Positions 1-15,900 of a stretch of 64,000 bases of DNA are shown here, piece after piece. The notes below the pieces were generated by a model that made no database searches, was not told where the DNA came from, and was given only the letters and a program-made list of their open reading frames with translations. The stretch's first letter is position 1; each line of letters begins with the position of its first letter. This stretch comes from Nectonema munidae (Eukaryota > Nematomorpha > Nectonematoida > Nectonematidae), in NCBI GenBank assembly GCA_030549495.1, contig JAUIRK010000511.1, positions 780,001 to 844,000 of the forward strand, written 5' to 3'. A program made the translations under genes and the position numbers.

Positions 1-2519
<2,519 letters not shown>

Positions 2520-5500
2520 ATTTATTAAATAATTTCATTAATGTTTTCCTTTACTTAAAGTTAACTTTACGTTTAACTCTTTTATGTTTAATTTGAGTTT
2601 CGGATGAGGTTCACTGTAGAAAACGCGATTTTTCATTACTACATTGTGCAGAACGCGTATTTGCACACAGATTTTATTAGAAAGAGTATTACAGAATATG
2701 ATGAAAAACTTCTCTTATTTCTATGACGTTTTTACGCATACCTTCGTACATAATAGAAATTATACAATTTGTTTATTTTGAATAGGAAGTATAAAGAATT
2801 TCTAAAAAAAATTGGCTTTAAAAAAAATTTGTTCATAAATCAAATGGTCAGAATAGTGAAATTTATATCACTTACTAATTAAATTATCAAAAAGTTAGTT
2901 TTGGGGATTAGCAAACGATGACTTACCTAAGTTGAATCACTGAAATAAATTTGTAGTTGATTGATACTGTGTAAAGTGATAGTTTAGTTATTAGTTACTT
3001 CTTTTTAGAATTGATTTTCTGCTTTTCAGATCTTCAAGAATTTAATCAAGAAATAATTACATTTTAAACTAATTCTATTCTACGAAATTATCTAAATATA
3101 TAAATATTATATGCATATTAAAACGCCCTCTAAATGCAATTATTTAATAATAAATTAATTTAAAATAAATCTAAAATATAATTTATCAAGGTATAGTCAT
3201 GCGGTACAAGGATCATTCTTATATTTATAGTGGTATAGAAAGTCCAGTAGATCTTGGACTCAGCATTCAGGGAGAAACTTTGATATCCGTAAGAATTCGT
3301 GTTAAGGTCACACATGTTATATTTACAATTTATTTCCTACTTTTGGTTATAATTTTAACTTAATAAGGTGATATTTTGTTGTCTGGTTTACTATTCAAAT
3401 AGTATTATTACTACTTGATATAGTAATGGAAGTTTATATTAACCCGTTAACGCCCATGTCGACTATAGTCGACTTTACAAAAATAAAATAGTCTGCGTTT
3501 ATCAAAGCTCTTTAATACAAATCTTCTGGTTTACATTAGATATCGTCTGATTTAACTATTAAATTAATATTAAGTATAGTTATCAAATTAACTATTCTCT
3601 ATCACTTTTTATCAATTTTTAAAAAAGAACTTTAAAAAACACTTTTATTTTAAATATTCTGCTCAGATTTGGTACATTTTTTTCGATCTTAGATTAAATG
3701 TCAGTTTATTTCTTAATGCAGGATTTTCGCAGTGACTAATTCATGCTAACCTCAAATATTTCAGAAAAACTACCATTAAAGTATTCATTTATTTTATAAT
3801 TTCAATTATGTTCTAAAACCAACATGGCTTTAGTTTGTAGAATTTTACAACTTCCTTAAAATGCAAATATTTATCTGTTTTTTCAAGTTTTTAATTTTTT
3901 CACCATTTTATACAAACTGAACAAGTTAAGTATTACTTCCCTTATTTAAATTTCCTATTTCTTTAATCTAAATCTTATATTAGTTATTATTTTAAAGATT
4001 AATAATATTAAGTTAATCTAAATCTTATATAAGTTATTTTTCCAATTATTATTTAAAAATTAGACAAATAAGACATCTTGAAAAAGTATTAATAATATTT
4101 TGTTTTTAAAAAAACTTTACTTAATGAAAATTTTCCAAACTAAATAAATATTGGTTTTAGATCATAAATGAAATTAATTTGCCTTCGGCATAAATTAGTC
4201 AGTTCCGAAAATTTCACAAATTTAATGCTCAATCAAAATTGTATCACATTTTTGAAATGATTTGTTTAGAATATTTTATTTATATATGCAAGTTCAATTT
4301 TAAGGGTTAACTGATTGACTTCTTCATCTTAAATAAAATTCAAAAAAACAAATATATTTTTTTTAAAAAAACTGTAAAATTTTTTGTAGTAAAAGTTTCT
4401 TGGTGAAAATCTTTTGATTATTATGCCAAACATAATTTTTGAAAATTTGTTTTCTACTACTCTTTAATAATTTTTGACAATTATTGCACTTAATAGAAGG
4501 TGGTAAAATCTGGAACGGAATAATTAACACTAAAATTTATGTATAGAGAGATGATTATTATATTATTAAGTTGTACTCTTTTGAGGGAAGTTAAAATTAA
4601 GAAATTGCCTGACTTTTTGGGGATCATTTATGTCAAAAAAAATTGAAAGAATTGAAAAAGCTTGAAAATTACGAAATCTAATTTTTGAAATAAAAATTAT
4701 GAATAAATTCTTGAAATAAGGACAAATAATCATAATAAAAAATGTGAAACGGAAGTAAAACAAGATTGAAATTTAACACTGTTTATTTGAATTTTTTTTC
4801 TTTGAGACCAATATCCTTATTCTGTACATATGGAAAATAAGGAAAAATTGGTTGTGAGTGTTAAGTATCTATTTTTAATCATTATTTTTTTTCAATAAAA
4901 AAATTGCTCGCACATAAGGACTTGAATGGCAGTCCGAAGCCCGCGTACATATTACATAGGTTTTAACTGCAATTGAAAAGAACGCAAGACTTACTCAATC
5001 TAATTCCTTCATGCTCATCCACATTCTTAAAGCGTGCATTACTCTAGGCCGGCCAGTTAAAAGTCAATATAGTCTATATTTGATTTCTAATAGCACTCAT
5101 TCTAAAACACGTAAATAGTTTGATTTTATAAAGTTTATGTAAAAAATGTCCAAGCTATTGGCACAAGGGAAGGCAATTTCCTATTTAATATTCTCTAACA
5201 CAGGCAACCGACAAGGAAAGATCAATTTAAGTGCCTTAAAAAGCTTTTGCCTAAAGATTGTGCATTTTCAAAAGAGTATACTTAAAATATCACATGGTTT
5301 CTTACAATACTAATAAAAGTTAATATAGAATAAGGTATAGGTTAACTTTTTTTATAAAAAAACAACGTTTTGAAGCCGTTAGGTGAATTTTTGAAAGATA
5401 AAATTGAAAAATTATTGTAAAATGTCTCACTAATCGTAAACCTAACCGAAACGCTGTGTCTATGAGTAGTGGAACTTTCTTTAACTGACTTTAGAACATG

Positions 5501-6085
5501 ATATCATCACACATAACTTACGGAACTGTGTATTTCTTGTTTGTTCTGTTTTTACAAACTATGTTGGCGTCTCCAAGCGGCTGTTTTGGCCTTTGACATC
5601 AACTTTCAAAAGTCATTTTTGTGTGTTTTCTAAAACATCCTATTTTTTTTTAAATATCTTTCTATGTGCTTATTGCGTACACTAACTTCCATCTTTTTTT
5701 CATACTTTTGAAAATAAAAATTATTATTATTATGTGAATAGGCTTAGTATTTATGAATAGCCATGGGAAAATATTTCATACATATGGTAGATGATTGACA
5801 GCTTTAAATAATTTTGATTTCAATGAGAGAAAAAGATATGGAGATAAGAGTTTTAATTAAGGAAAATTATAAGATGAACAGTGTGTAGCGTAGTACACTT
5901 TACACCTAAATAATAATAATCAAGGTAATTTATATGGGACATTCATAAAATTTAGTATCTCACAGATATTTAAAAAACCTCAAAAACTACTCAACTTAGG
6001 TTTTTTCGTTTGAGATCAAATTTTAAAAAATTTTATCTACACGAATAAAACGTGAGTACAAACCGTATTGAAACTGGTGCCTGGT
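2520..6085. other. AT-rich non-coding stretch
   Basis: No convincing gene is seen on either strand. The short open frames, such as 4566-4763 on the minus strand, have low-complexity Phe/Ile/Asn-rich translations expected of AT-rich DNA. The only structured item recognised is the piggyBac-like terminus at 3439-3557. Confidence 0.6.
3439..3557 (+). mobile_element. piggyBac-like terminal fragment
   Basis: Begins TTAA then CCCGTTAACGCCCAT, followed after 15 nt by a perfect 16-bp palindrome (GTCGACTATAGTCGAC, 3458-3473). The roughly 90 bp after that (GTCGACTTTACAAAAATAAA onward) recur with few differences at 31,462-31,545, so this is a repeat family. TTAA plus CCC is the target-site and end signature of piggyBac elements. 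No transposase and no matching far end were found here. Confidence 0.55.
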
Positions 6086-6628
6086 TAAAACGTCCAAAAT
6101 CCAAAACGTCCGAAACCAAAACGTCCGAAACCAAAACGTCCGAAATCCAAAACGTCCGAAACCGAAACGTCCGAAAACCAAAAGGTCCGAAAATTAGATT
6201 AATAGTATCTGAACCCTAAAAAACATTTTTTTTCGAGAATCAAAATTGTTTAGGAAAAAAACTGAAAAATTGAGCACAAAATTTTTTTATTTAAAAAATT
6301 CTATTTCTAGTTTATTAGTTTAAAACTTTACATATTTTAGATTTAAATGAAAAATGCACTATAATCAAGCGTGTCTTTTTACTGGAATAGATAAAAATGC
6401 ATTCCAATCTCTTAAATTCCATTCAAATCGTGTAGTTTTTCTTGCAAATTCGACTAATTAGTATAACTTTTTCCGAGACTTTTTTTGTTTTGTGAGGTTA
6501 TGATTTCTAGACGTTTTTGTTTTCGCACCTTTTGGTTTCGGGCGTTTTGGTTATGGACGTTTTGGTTTTCGGACGTTTTGGTTTCGGATGTTTTAGTTTT
6601 CGGACGTTTTGGATTTCGGACGTTTTGA
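6086..6628. mobile_element. Foldback-type element with tandem-repeat inverted ends
   Basis: The left block (6086-6194) is about seven copies of a ~15-bp unit close to AAAACGTCCGAAACC. The right block (6511-6628) is the reverse complement of the same unit in tandem. They flank about 316 bp of AT-rich sequence. Inverted ends made of short tandem repeats are the hallmark of foldback/Galileo-like elements. The outer ends share a TGGTT just outside the arrays. The 61-codon minus-strand frame here merely reads the repeat (SE/NQ/K-rich). No transposase is present, so it would be non-autonomous. Confidence 0.6.
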
Positions 6629-6639
6629 CTATGAACCAT

Positions 6640-7584
6640 TGAAACTACATGTGGCTCTTTTTGTAAAAAAAATTAAGGCATAAAGCAGAGGTTTCAAAAG
6701 TGTGTTGAGCGAAGCATAGGAAAACTTGCCAGTATAAAATGTTTAGTATACTAAATTGGTAAAAAAAATCTAAAAAATTGTTGCAAACTAATATAGATTG
6801 CTCTTTTATGTTAAATGTTTATCCTTTAGGCCTTAACTTTCAGTCCTTCATAGGATGTCATTCCAGATGGACGAATTTTGAAAGGAAGAATTGAGAATGG
6901 ATGAGTTCAATTGGATGAATTCCACTTAGACAAAAAAAGTCTTTCTATTTAGACGAAATCCAGGTATGAACGAACAAAGTAAGCTGTCAATTAATTCATA
7001 TGGTTGGCTAGTTATGAAATTACTAAATTAGTTAACTTATTAGTTAACTAGTTGGTAGGTTAGTTATAGTAAAAATGTTAGTTTGTGAGTGAGGTTAGTA
7101 AGATTTTAAATAACTTTTTGGATAGAGATATATGCTACGAATTTTATAGGAGAAATTTAAAAAAAATAAAAAAAATTGTTAACATATCTGACTGATATTA
7201 GCAATACTAAATATCTATAAAAAAAGTTCGTCTTAGTGTGAATCGCCGATTCAGAATGTATGCAAACTTGGTTCGTCAATCTGGAATTCTAATCACACTA
7301 ATTTTGTCGCAATTCCCAAATTTTTGTCAAATTTTTAAGTAAAAATTTTTTTATCCATTGTTAAAGACTTGGAAGATTTTGGGGAATTGCTTCAAATTTA
7401 TGATGATATTTAAATTTTTCAAATTTTAGAAATTAGTTTAAAATTAAAAAAATTAAAATTAAAAGAAATATTACAAAAGACAGAAAAATTGATAGATTAA
7501 AAAATACAGGGGCATTGCAAAGAATTTCAACGTGTTTAGGGTGATTACAGCAAAAAAGTAAAATTAAGAAGGATTACGTAAGAA
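6640..7584. other. AT-rich non-coding stretch
   Basis: Nothing gene-like is seen. At 7301-7330 there is an inverted match to the tandem unit of the next feature (GTCGCAATTCCCAAATTTTT), so the two may be ends of one degraded element. Confidence 0.5.
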
Positions 7585-7745
7585 TTAATTACAAAAAACT
7601 GTAGGGGATTGTAAAGGTATGCGACAAATCCTGGAGATTAAGACAAAATTTATGGGGATTGCGACAAAATTGAAGGAGATTGCGACAAAATTTAGGGGTA
7701 TTGTGACAAAATTAGAAAGAGTGCAATAAATTTAGGGAGATTATA
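7585..7745. repeat. Short tandem repeat, ~22-bp unit
   Basis: Five to six imperfect copies of a unit close to GGGGATTGCGACAAAATTTA follow each other. The copies differ by substitutions and small indels, so the array is old. Confidence 0.7.
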
Positions 7746-8204
7746 CTAAGAAAATAAATATGAAAATATATAAAAGTTGATTGCATTTAGAAGATAATAT
7801 CGTATGTCATAAAAGTCTCAAAATCAGAGCTTACCTATTTCTAAACAATAACAATAATCATTTGTAAGTTTTAGAAAGGTGAAGGAGAAATCGTAGAAGA
7901 TTATCATCATGGATATGTGACTGATGATGAAGCGGTGATGGTGAAATTCAGTAGGCCAAGATGAAGCAAACTTACTATGTGTAAATAATGGATGATTCCC
8001 TCCGTCATACTTCAAATGCGGGACGATGAGTTGCAGAATATGGAGGATGATGAAGAATGATGATTGGGAATACGGCGGGCATATATAATAAATAGAATGA
8101 ATGATAATAAAAATAGGCGAATAACGGTGAAAAAACTGTCTGTATAAAATGAAGTGATGATGCTGCGGTTATTTAATGGTGATCAATCCTGGGCTGGATT
8201 ATAT

Positions 8205-8315
8205 TGCTATGATGATGATGATGAAATTATGAGCATTATATGATCATGATGACACTTATGTGATGATGATAATACTCATACACGATGACGACGACTATGA
8301 TGATGATGATGATGT
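8205..8315. repeat. Degenerate (GAT)n microsatellite
   Basis: Runs of ATG/GAT triplets interrupted by other bases, of the same motif as the large array at the left edge but short and decayed. Confidence 0.8.
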
Positions 8316-8319
8316 TAAC

Positions 8320-10915
8320 ATCGAAATTTAAAAGGCTCTTTATATACGAAAGATTTTAAATGTTATAAATAATTTCATATAAAAAAAATGTGAAACTCTG
8401 GCAATTCACGGAATTAAATTTTGCTGAATTTTTGTCTTAAATTCCCCTCGAAAATTTCTTACTTTAGAGTAATCTAACTCTACTACTTATTAATGTTGCC
8501 ATATGCCCCAGTTTTCCAGTTGCTTAACAACGGAATCCAGGAGGATTAATAAGAATAAGATAATTTAGCTGGGAATGGTTTGTTTATCTACCTTCTCCGG
8601 GTAAAAACACTAAAAAAGACACCCTTGTAAGGAGTTTACCCCTCCTCCCCTCACCCACAGGTTACTGCCCCAACCAAATGTCTATATTCAATGTATGAGA
8701 TAGTTTTCTAGAACTTATTAATGCCATATGGTGTGATTGAAAGATACAAAACTTCTAGACCCACATATTCCTCTATTTTAGCATTTCGATGCCTACTTGA
8801 TCAAATTACTATAATCGGATTGAGAATTAAAATTTTGTCCAATGAACACTCTCCCAGTGAACATTTGGCCAATTAAAAAAATTAACCTACCAGATAGCTT
8901 CTAGGCAGCCCGTTAATGGCAATTTAAACAGGGTTGAGGATGGTACCTGGCGCTTAGATGGCGGCTTTGGGCTTTTAGTTGGCACAGGAAGTGTCAAGTA
9001 TCATCAGATGGACACAGGATGTACAAATGGTGTGCCCACAACCAAAGAAAATCGGCTTCTAGATAAAAAACTTTTCCCATCAACAGTAATTAGTAATTAG
9101 TAGTAATTATAATAGACTAACATCTATAAAACCCTAAAAGGCAAACAAACTAATCAACAAATAAAGTAAATTTTTCATTATAAACTTTATATTATTTTCA
9201 AAAAATAATTGCTATAAAATTTTAAATTGTATAAAGATAAAATTTAAAAATTCGTGAAAATATTTTTTATTGGAAAAAAAATTTAAAAATAATTTATGGA
9301 TTAATATTTTTAAAATTTTTAAAGCTATAAAAAATTAAGTTTCGCGTTTTTATTTCAAAAAATTTTTATTTTAGGAAAAAAATGAAAAATGAATTTTATT
9401 TATCAATTCAATTTTTTTGTTATAATTTCTAAATAATAGAAAATTTGACCAACAATGAGAACTCTCTAAATATGATTTCTACCAAAATAGCTAAACACCT
9501 TAGATTAATTAATTAAAAACAATTTAGATAGCTAAAATACTAAACAACTTACTAATTAATTAAAATCATTAATTAACCTCACTAACTAACTACGTCTAAA
9601 CTTCTAACTAATAAAGACTAATTTGATAACTATACATAAATCCACCTAACCAACCTCCTTATATATTCACGGATATCTTATCTAAATAACCAAATTTGAA
9701 ATACAAAGAAGAGTGGGAAATGTCCTTTTTCAATTAAACTGGGCAAATGGCCAACAAATAATGATATATTGTCATAATGCACTTACGTGGCTGCAATTAT
9801 GAGGATGTGATGTGTATCGTCCTGATATATAATTTGTCCAGAAGCACAAATGCTCTTCTTACATCAAGCAATTTAAAAAATTGAAAATTTTGACATATCA
9901 AGATCATTTAGAGTGATATTCGTGCTTAATTTTGTCTCAAATTGTCAAAGAATAAAACATTGACAGTTTAAGGCATCAGCTTAACACCACTTCAAAAAGG
10001 CTTAATCTCAAAGCGTATGATTTATCGCCGTCTCAGGCTTCAGCCACTCATGTGGCGTATTTTTGCAATACGTGTCATTTTTAATTGAACTTGTTTTTTT
10101 CCAAAATATAGTTTATACGAAATTGTAGTGTAGAAATTTGAATTATTAATTTACTTTGAAAATATTTGATCTCTCTTCTTGCATGTTTTCTTTCACACGC
10201 GATCAATAATTTTATTAAAAAATTGAGCTATATCAAGATTGAACCGGGTGTATATAGAAAAACCGGATTTTCTTACATCTATTTTTCAATTCCGAAAAAG
10301 CGATATTGGGAAATCATAAGATTGATCTTTTCAAATTTTATGGCATCGCCTGAGAAAATTAATTTTAGTAGTAAATATAAGTAAAAATTTTTTAATGTCT
10401 AATTTTTTTGCATCCTCATAAATTTTTATTGCTTCACCGGAAATTGAAAGCTGGCTACGCTTTATTAAGGATCCACAGAAAACTCAGGGGGCCCATGAAG
10501 AGTTTTAAGAAAACCTTGTTGAAGACGCACTTATGTTGATGTAATTATTATTTGAGTGTCGGTGGTGTGTTAATTAATTAACTTCACACTCTATTTGTGT
10601 TATTCCTAAATAAGTAATGACCTTGATGTCAAGGGAACATTTTTTGTGACTGTGATCTCACTTAAAGAATTTGGCCCCCTTTCAAATACAATTAAGAGAC
10701 CAATATTTTAAACCTAAAAGTATGTTAGGCCTCAGTAGTCTACAACAGCGAACATCAATTCTTTTTCATAAAAAACAAGCTCACTGTTTTCTTTGCTTCT
10801 CGCCAAAGTAAAAAAGGTTGACTATTAGTAAAATAAATTTTACAAATAAAAACACTGGAGCTTTTTAAATTCAGAAAAAAATTCTGAATAAACCAACCTT
10901 TATTCCTCCCTGTTT
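8320..10915. other. Gene-poor stretch before the inverted duplication
   Basis: No recognisable gene. 8590-8690 is slightly richer in C (CCCCTCCTCCCCTCACCC) without an open frame of note. A 72-codon frame at 10,166-10,384 (plus) matches nothing I recognise; it lacks a clear signal or domain and is probably chance. 10,916-10,925 is the approximate edge of the left inverted-repeat arm. Confidence 0.5.
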
Positions 10916-10918
10916 ACA

Positions 10919-11210
10919 CTATAACAAAGATCTCAAGTTCTGTAGGTCCATGAGATTTTTATCAAAATGAGTGGGAAATTCGTGAATTAGAAAAACACAC
11001 TTATGACTTAAATTAATAGTGTAGCCTATAATTTGATATGACTCGCTAAACACGTCTAACTTTCTAACATAACATTGAAATGAAAGGCCATACTGAATTA
11101 GTCTTACCAATATTCTTGAAACTTTTTGTAGAAAATCGTTTTTCTCAAACTTGCCTAAGACTCCATTAATTCGTCCATAAAGTGTAGCTTCTCCTTTTCA
11201 TCGCTGAAAT
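10919..11210 (-). pseudogene. Unidentified open-frame remnant, left arm
   Basis: On the minus strand, after a plausible acceptor (TTATTTCAG), one frame reads about 85 residues including GEATLYGRINGVLGKFEK and LVRLIQYGLSF. The N-terminal part has a stop before it and the frame ends at 10,919. The right-arm counterpart at 51,061-51,350 carries an in-frame stop in the middle. The pattern of small hydrophobic helices with IQYGLSF is vaguely like PEX11, but I would not assign it. It is probably a gene fragment copied before the arms duplicated. Confidence 0.3.
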
Positions 11211-11517
11211 AATAATGTAGTAATATTACTAGTTGAGTAGTAAAAAAGTGGCACAGTTAATTTTTACTAAATATAAAGTTTCATTACTATATAAAAAAGG
11301 TATAAATAGTAATATTTTGAAAAATAGTAAAATATTGATTTAATAATTGAATATTTAAAATTACTACTAAAAATGGAAAATAAATTGCAAGTAAAATATT
11401 TGGAATAGTATTTTCAAATACTATTAATCAAGTTTTAATTTTGTTTTTTTCAACCTTTACTAAACATTAAATTCCTTGATAATTTTACCACTATTGATAA
11501 TTTAAATCAGGGTTTCT

Positions 11518-11955
11518 CAACCGGGGTCCACATAATAATGCAGGGTGTCCACAGGTGAAATATTATAAATTGGGGGTCCACAATGATATTTTGGTGGTTC
11601 ATGAAGAAAACAATCTCATAACGGTTTTTATTATAAAAAGTTCGCAATAGACTTGGCATCGTAAAAAGAGGTGCTTTACGACTAGCATTAACTTCAATGC
11701 AACCAGATATAAAGAATCTCGTTGAGCAGCATCAACCACAGGGATCTCATTAAATGTCTTTCTTTTTTTATTATAAAAATTGTTGCATTAGATTGGCTTT
11801 CATTTCAATGTGATTTCTAAGTATATACTTCAAAAATTTTATTAGTGAAAAATATTAAATTAAATATTTTTTTGTCCAATTTTTATGAAGGGGTCCACCA
11901 AGAAAAAAAGAAGTGAAAAGGGGTCCATGAGTAAAAAAAGTTAAGAAACACGGGT
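11518..11955. mobile_element. Non-autonomous hAT element, left arm
   Basis: Starts CAGGGTTTCTCAACCGGGGT and ends with the complement of CCCGTGTTTCTTAACTTTTT, the usual CAGxGxTTCTCAACC type of hAT terminal inverted repeat. Several GGGTCCACA/GGGTCCATG motifs lie inside. No transposase. The same insertion sits in the right arm at 50,590-51,015, so it was present before the arms duplicated. Confidence 0.65.
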
Positions 11956-12889
11956 AAATCATTATTAATTAACTTTTATTATATTATTGAATTTAGATGG
12001 CGTTAATTTTCACTTATAGTTTTTTTTATAAAATAATATTAAATTACAGTGTCCTATACATATTTTTTAATAAAATTAAAAAAAATATATATTTATAAAA
12101 TGATTTATTCAATCAAAACAAAAAAATAGGAACTTTTTTAAACTTTATTTTTTATTTTTAGTTTTTATTGAAATATTAATATGCGAAAGTTCGTTTATAA
12201 GAGATAAAGCTTCCGTCAAAAAAGATCTTTCAGATCTAAGACTTTTCATCTTTATTTTTACTTTCCTATATTAAGTAGTAAAATTACGCATAATACGCGC
12301 TAAAACTTTATATATAGTAGTAGATGCTATATATTTTTCAGTGAAATAGCTATGTTGCCCTAATCGCGAAAAAAATGTAGACTTTCGAGACAAAACAAAA
12401 TTGTATTGAGTATATTTTGGAAAAATTATGATTTTCTACTTTTCTCTTTGAATGAATAATTTCTTGATTCATTGTTAACACTTTGTTTTTGCAATGTTTG
12501 CTGCCATTGAAAACCTATAATATTTTTATTGAAGTCTAAAATATCTTTTAAATATAGAAAATATTGTAAATTTAACTTTTCATTAACCATATAGATTGCG
12601 TATCTCTACATTCCACGATGAAGTTTTATATCAAACAACTCTGACAAATAACAATTTCTGTTTTGAAACAAAATAGTATTTACGTAACTTAAAAGCAATA
12701 TTTACTCTTAGGATAAAATTTATTAGCTTCTATATAATTTTCAAATAATCAATATAATGAACATTTTGTTTTCATCTAAAATGAAATTTGTGTTTACTAA
12801 ACAAATATTCCCACAATTGAACCAAGGTCACTTTAACTAATAATAAATTAATATGATCTTCTGAATGAGGCTGTATAAACAAACTTTTG

Positions 12890-12897
12890 TATAAATA
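12890..12897 (+). promoter_or_regulatory. TATA box of left metalloprotease gene
   Basis: TATAAATA lies 46 nt before the ATG at 12,943. The same octamer is kept at 49,484-49,491 (minus) in the right arm, at about the same distance from that ATG. It implies a 5' UTR of only about 20 nt. Confidence 0.6.
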
Positions 12898-12942
12898 TCA
12901 AATTAAAAAATGTATAATATATCCTATTTCGGAATAGTAACC

Positions 12943-15900
12943 ATGATATATCCAATTTTTGTAATTAGAGCTTTTCTGCTATTTTCACAAGGTAAGGTTG
13001 TCTTTTCTAACTTTCAGAGATAGAATAAATTTTGGCCGACATTATTATACATATACTGATATTATGACTCAAAAAGAAAAGAAGATATACGCAATAGTGT
13101 AGACACATTTCATAACAAATTAATGAAACAAAATTATTAAGCTTGCTATGGCCACGTTAAAGAAAAGTTACGCTCTTCTTGAAAAAATGATCTCAGGTCT
13201 CTGTTTTGTCACATTAGACAGAGCAGAGAATGCTCTTTTTAAACTAAAAGAAAGAAAGAAGTACAAGATACAAATGCTCTTACAAATTTGAGGCTTTTCA
13301 ACCACTTGAATCAATCAATGCCCACAGAATTAATTCATGGCGATGAAGAGTATTTGATATAGATAAAATTAAAAAAGTCAGATACATTGAAAAAAGTTTT
13401 AGTAAAAGATTAACAAATTCTGGTTACAATTTAAGTATAGTTAAAATTTTCTAAAAATATTTTCATTTAGGTAGAGAAAAGGTATTTGAACAAATATAGG
13501 CAATCTTTTCAATTTTGCTGATGTCAATAATTTCTCAAATTTTGATATGTTTTTTAACATCTTGTACACATTTGTGTATGCCAATTCGAGGAGCATTCAA
13601 GACCATCGTTAACACGGCAAAATTTATATAAATTAAACTCTTATCTCTAACATATGCAGAAGTTTAAATCTTTTAACTATAATAATTCATGCACCAATTG
13701 AAAAGATGGGGTAAACAAAAATCCTCTTTCTTTTCTTTCATTGGTGACATCGCAGTAGACACATCTTGTTCTGCAGTCGCTTATACCTTTTGCAAGGCTT
13801 TTTACTAAATGCATATACCAACTTATCGATATTTTTCAGGTGATCGATTTTACTTCATTTACTTAAAAATTTTGAATTCATGTATTTTAGCAGCTTCTCA
13901 AGGTAAGTCCATTTTTATTTTACTTTTTTGAATTTAAATCAACAAATAAAACGGTGTTTTACTCATTAATCCCTCATCGAAAGGTTACCCATGGTCGAAT
14001 TAGAAGGAAGTACAAATCAAATCTATAGAATGAAGCATTGGAACAAAATGAACAAATTGATGAGCTTTTTACCAATTTTATTTTATTTATTTTAAATTAA
14101 AGAAAATCGATCTAAAAAATTTTAAATGTTAAAATAATTTTTCTATAATAAATATTTAAATTTTGAATTCAATTTTGTTGTTTATATTTGAAGCTTAGTT
14201 ATCATTTTCATATAAGATATGATGTGACTGGATGGTGTGGAATTAAGGCACAGAAAATAAATATTTATAAAATAGTGAATTATTTCAGGCTTGATTATAA
14301 TTGAAAGAATAAATAGTTTTTTTTAATTTAATTTTTTATATATATTAAACGGGTAAGGCTAATGTTAGGCGCTGAGTAAACCGCTGATAAAAAGCATCAG
14401 AAAATGAAAACAACTTAAAATATGCATTACAACAATTTTAACTAAACTTGACTTTTTACACCCGAAAAACAAATTACAGTAAAAAATTTTAAAACTTTCA
14501 CTCCATATGTTATTTAATTCAAAAAATTGGCATTGTCAATTCAGAGAGTTAATTTTTGAATCTAAAGAATAAGTTCAATATTATTATTAAAGGACTGTTT
14601 AAAAATTTCAAAATGATTCATTTTCATCTTAGAACAAGGGTTTTCTGATGTGTTCAAAAACTCTCATTCGAATGAATCATTATTACATCCCTGACGAAAT
14701 CCTTGCTTTGAAATGCTATGATGTTTAGGTGGCGTAGTTGTGCGGATTTAAAAAAAATAAAATAAATAAAAAAAGAATACCAAGATAACAAAGTTCTAGG
14801 ATTAACCGAGTGAAGCCTATAAATTTGGCTACATCTTGTCAGGAAAGAAGAATATACTTATTGGGAAATATGGATTTATCTCCTAAGAAAGAAAGAAAGA
14901 AAGAAAGATTTATTCAAAAAAAAATGCATAAAAAAAATAACAAATTATAAAGTGTAATAAAAAAAACCTTTCCGATGGTGCAGATTGGCTCAGACACTTA
15001 TGTAATAAACAATAAACAATTACATCTCAGGAAAGTAAAATACCTAAGAGTGAGAGTGAATCAATTTAATATAACGAAATCTGCATCTTTTATTGGCAGA
15101 GAAAATAAAACAAAAGCATTGCACCATAAAAAACGATAAAATAGATCCAAAAATGCAAATTAATGTTAAATTTTGGTTTTTTTTGGCAAGTAAGGGCAGG
15201 GCAGAGGTATTTGCACTTTCTGAAACGAACTTTTTCGCTGTTAAAAAACTTAAATAATAGTGAATCCATAAAAAAACAATACATCTTTATTCTTCAATAA
15301 TAACGAAACAATAATCCTATATTGAAGATATCAACGTAAGAACAGTGGTGTCGGCTGTAAAAAGAGCCTTGGTGTTACAAAGTTGAAAAAGTTAATACGG
15401 CAAGGTTAAGTTTTAATATACTCACGAGAAAAAAACGGATAAATAAGCTTTGAAGGCCGATACCAAAAAGTAATCACTGTCTGCTGTGAGAGTTCGCGTC
15501 GGGTCCGGTTCTACGCACCATCCCGGCTTCCGTAACTTGTTCGGTGCGAGGATAGGATCTGAATATTTAAAGCATTCGAGGGCAAAGGATACGAAAAACG
15601 ATTCATCTACGAGAATTTTTCTTTGGGGATGACGAATCAGATCTGATCACCTACAGAAACATCGTCAAAGAACTGTTTTGGAGTTTTTCATCCATAAGCT
15701 TGGGCGAGGGGTATATAACAGCCTTTGATCCTCCTACCTTCCATTGAGTAGCGGCAACGCTTCTGTTAGTGGCTGCTTTAAAAATAAAAAAAATAGAATT
15801 AATCATAGAAACTACAATAAGGTAAGTATAAAAGTTTAAATATGAAAAGTATTTAAATATTGTGATAAAAAATTAAACAGTCCCATCACTTCAACACCCT

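Noticed and set aside
10919-11210. PEX11-like gene
   Set aside because: The resemblance rests on a few hydrophobic residues and IQYG; too weak to name.
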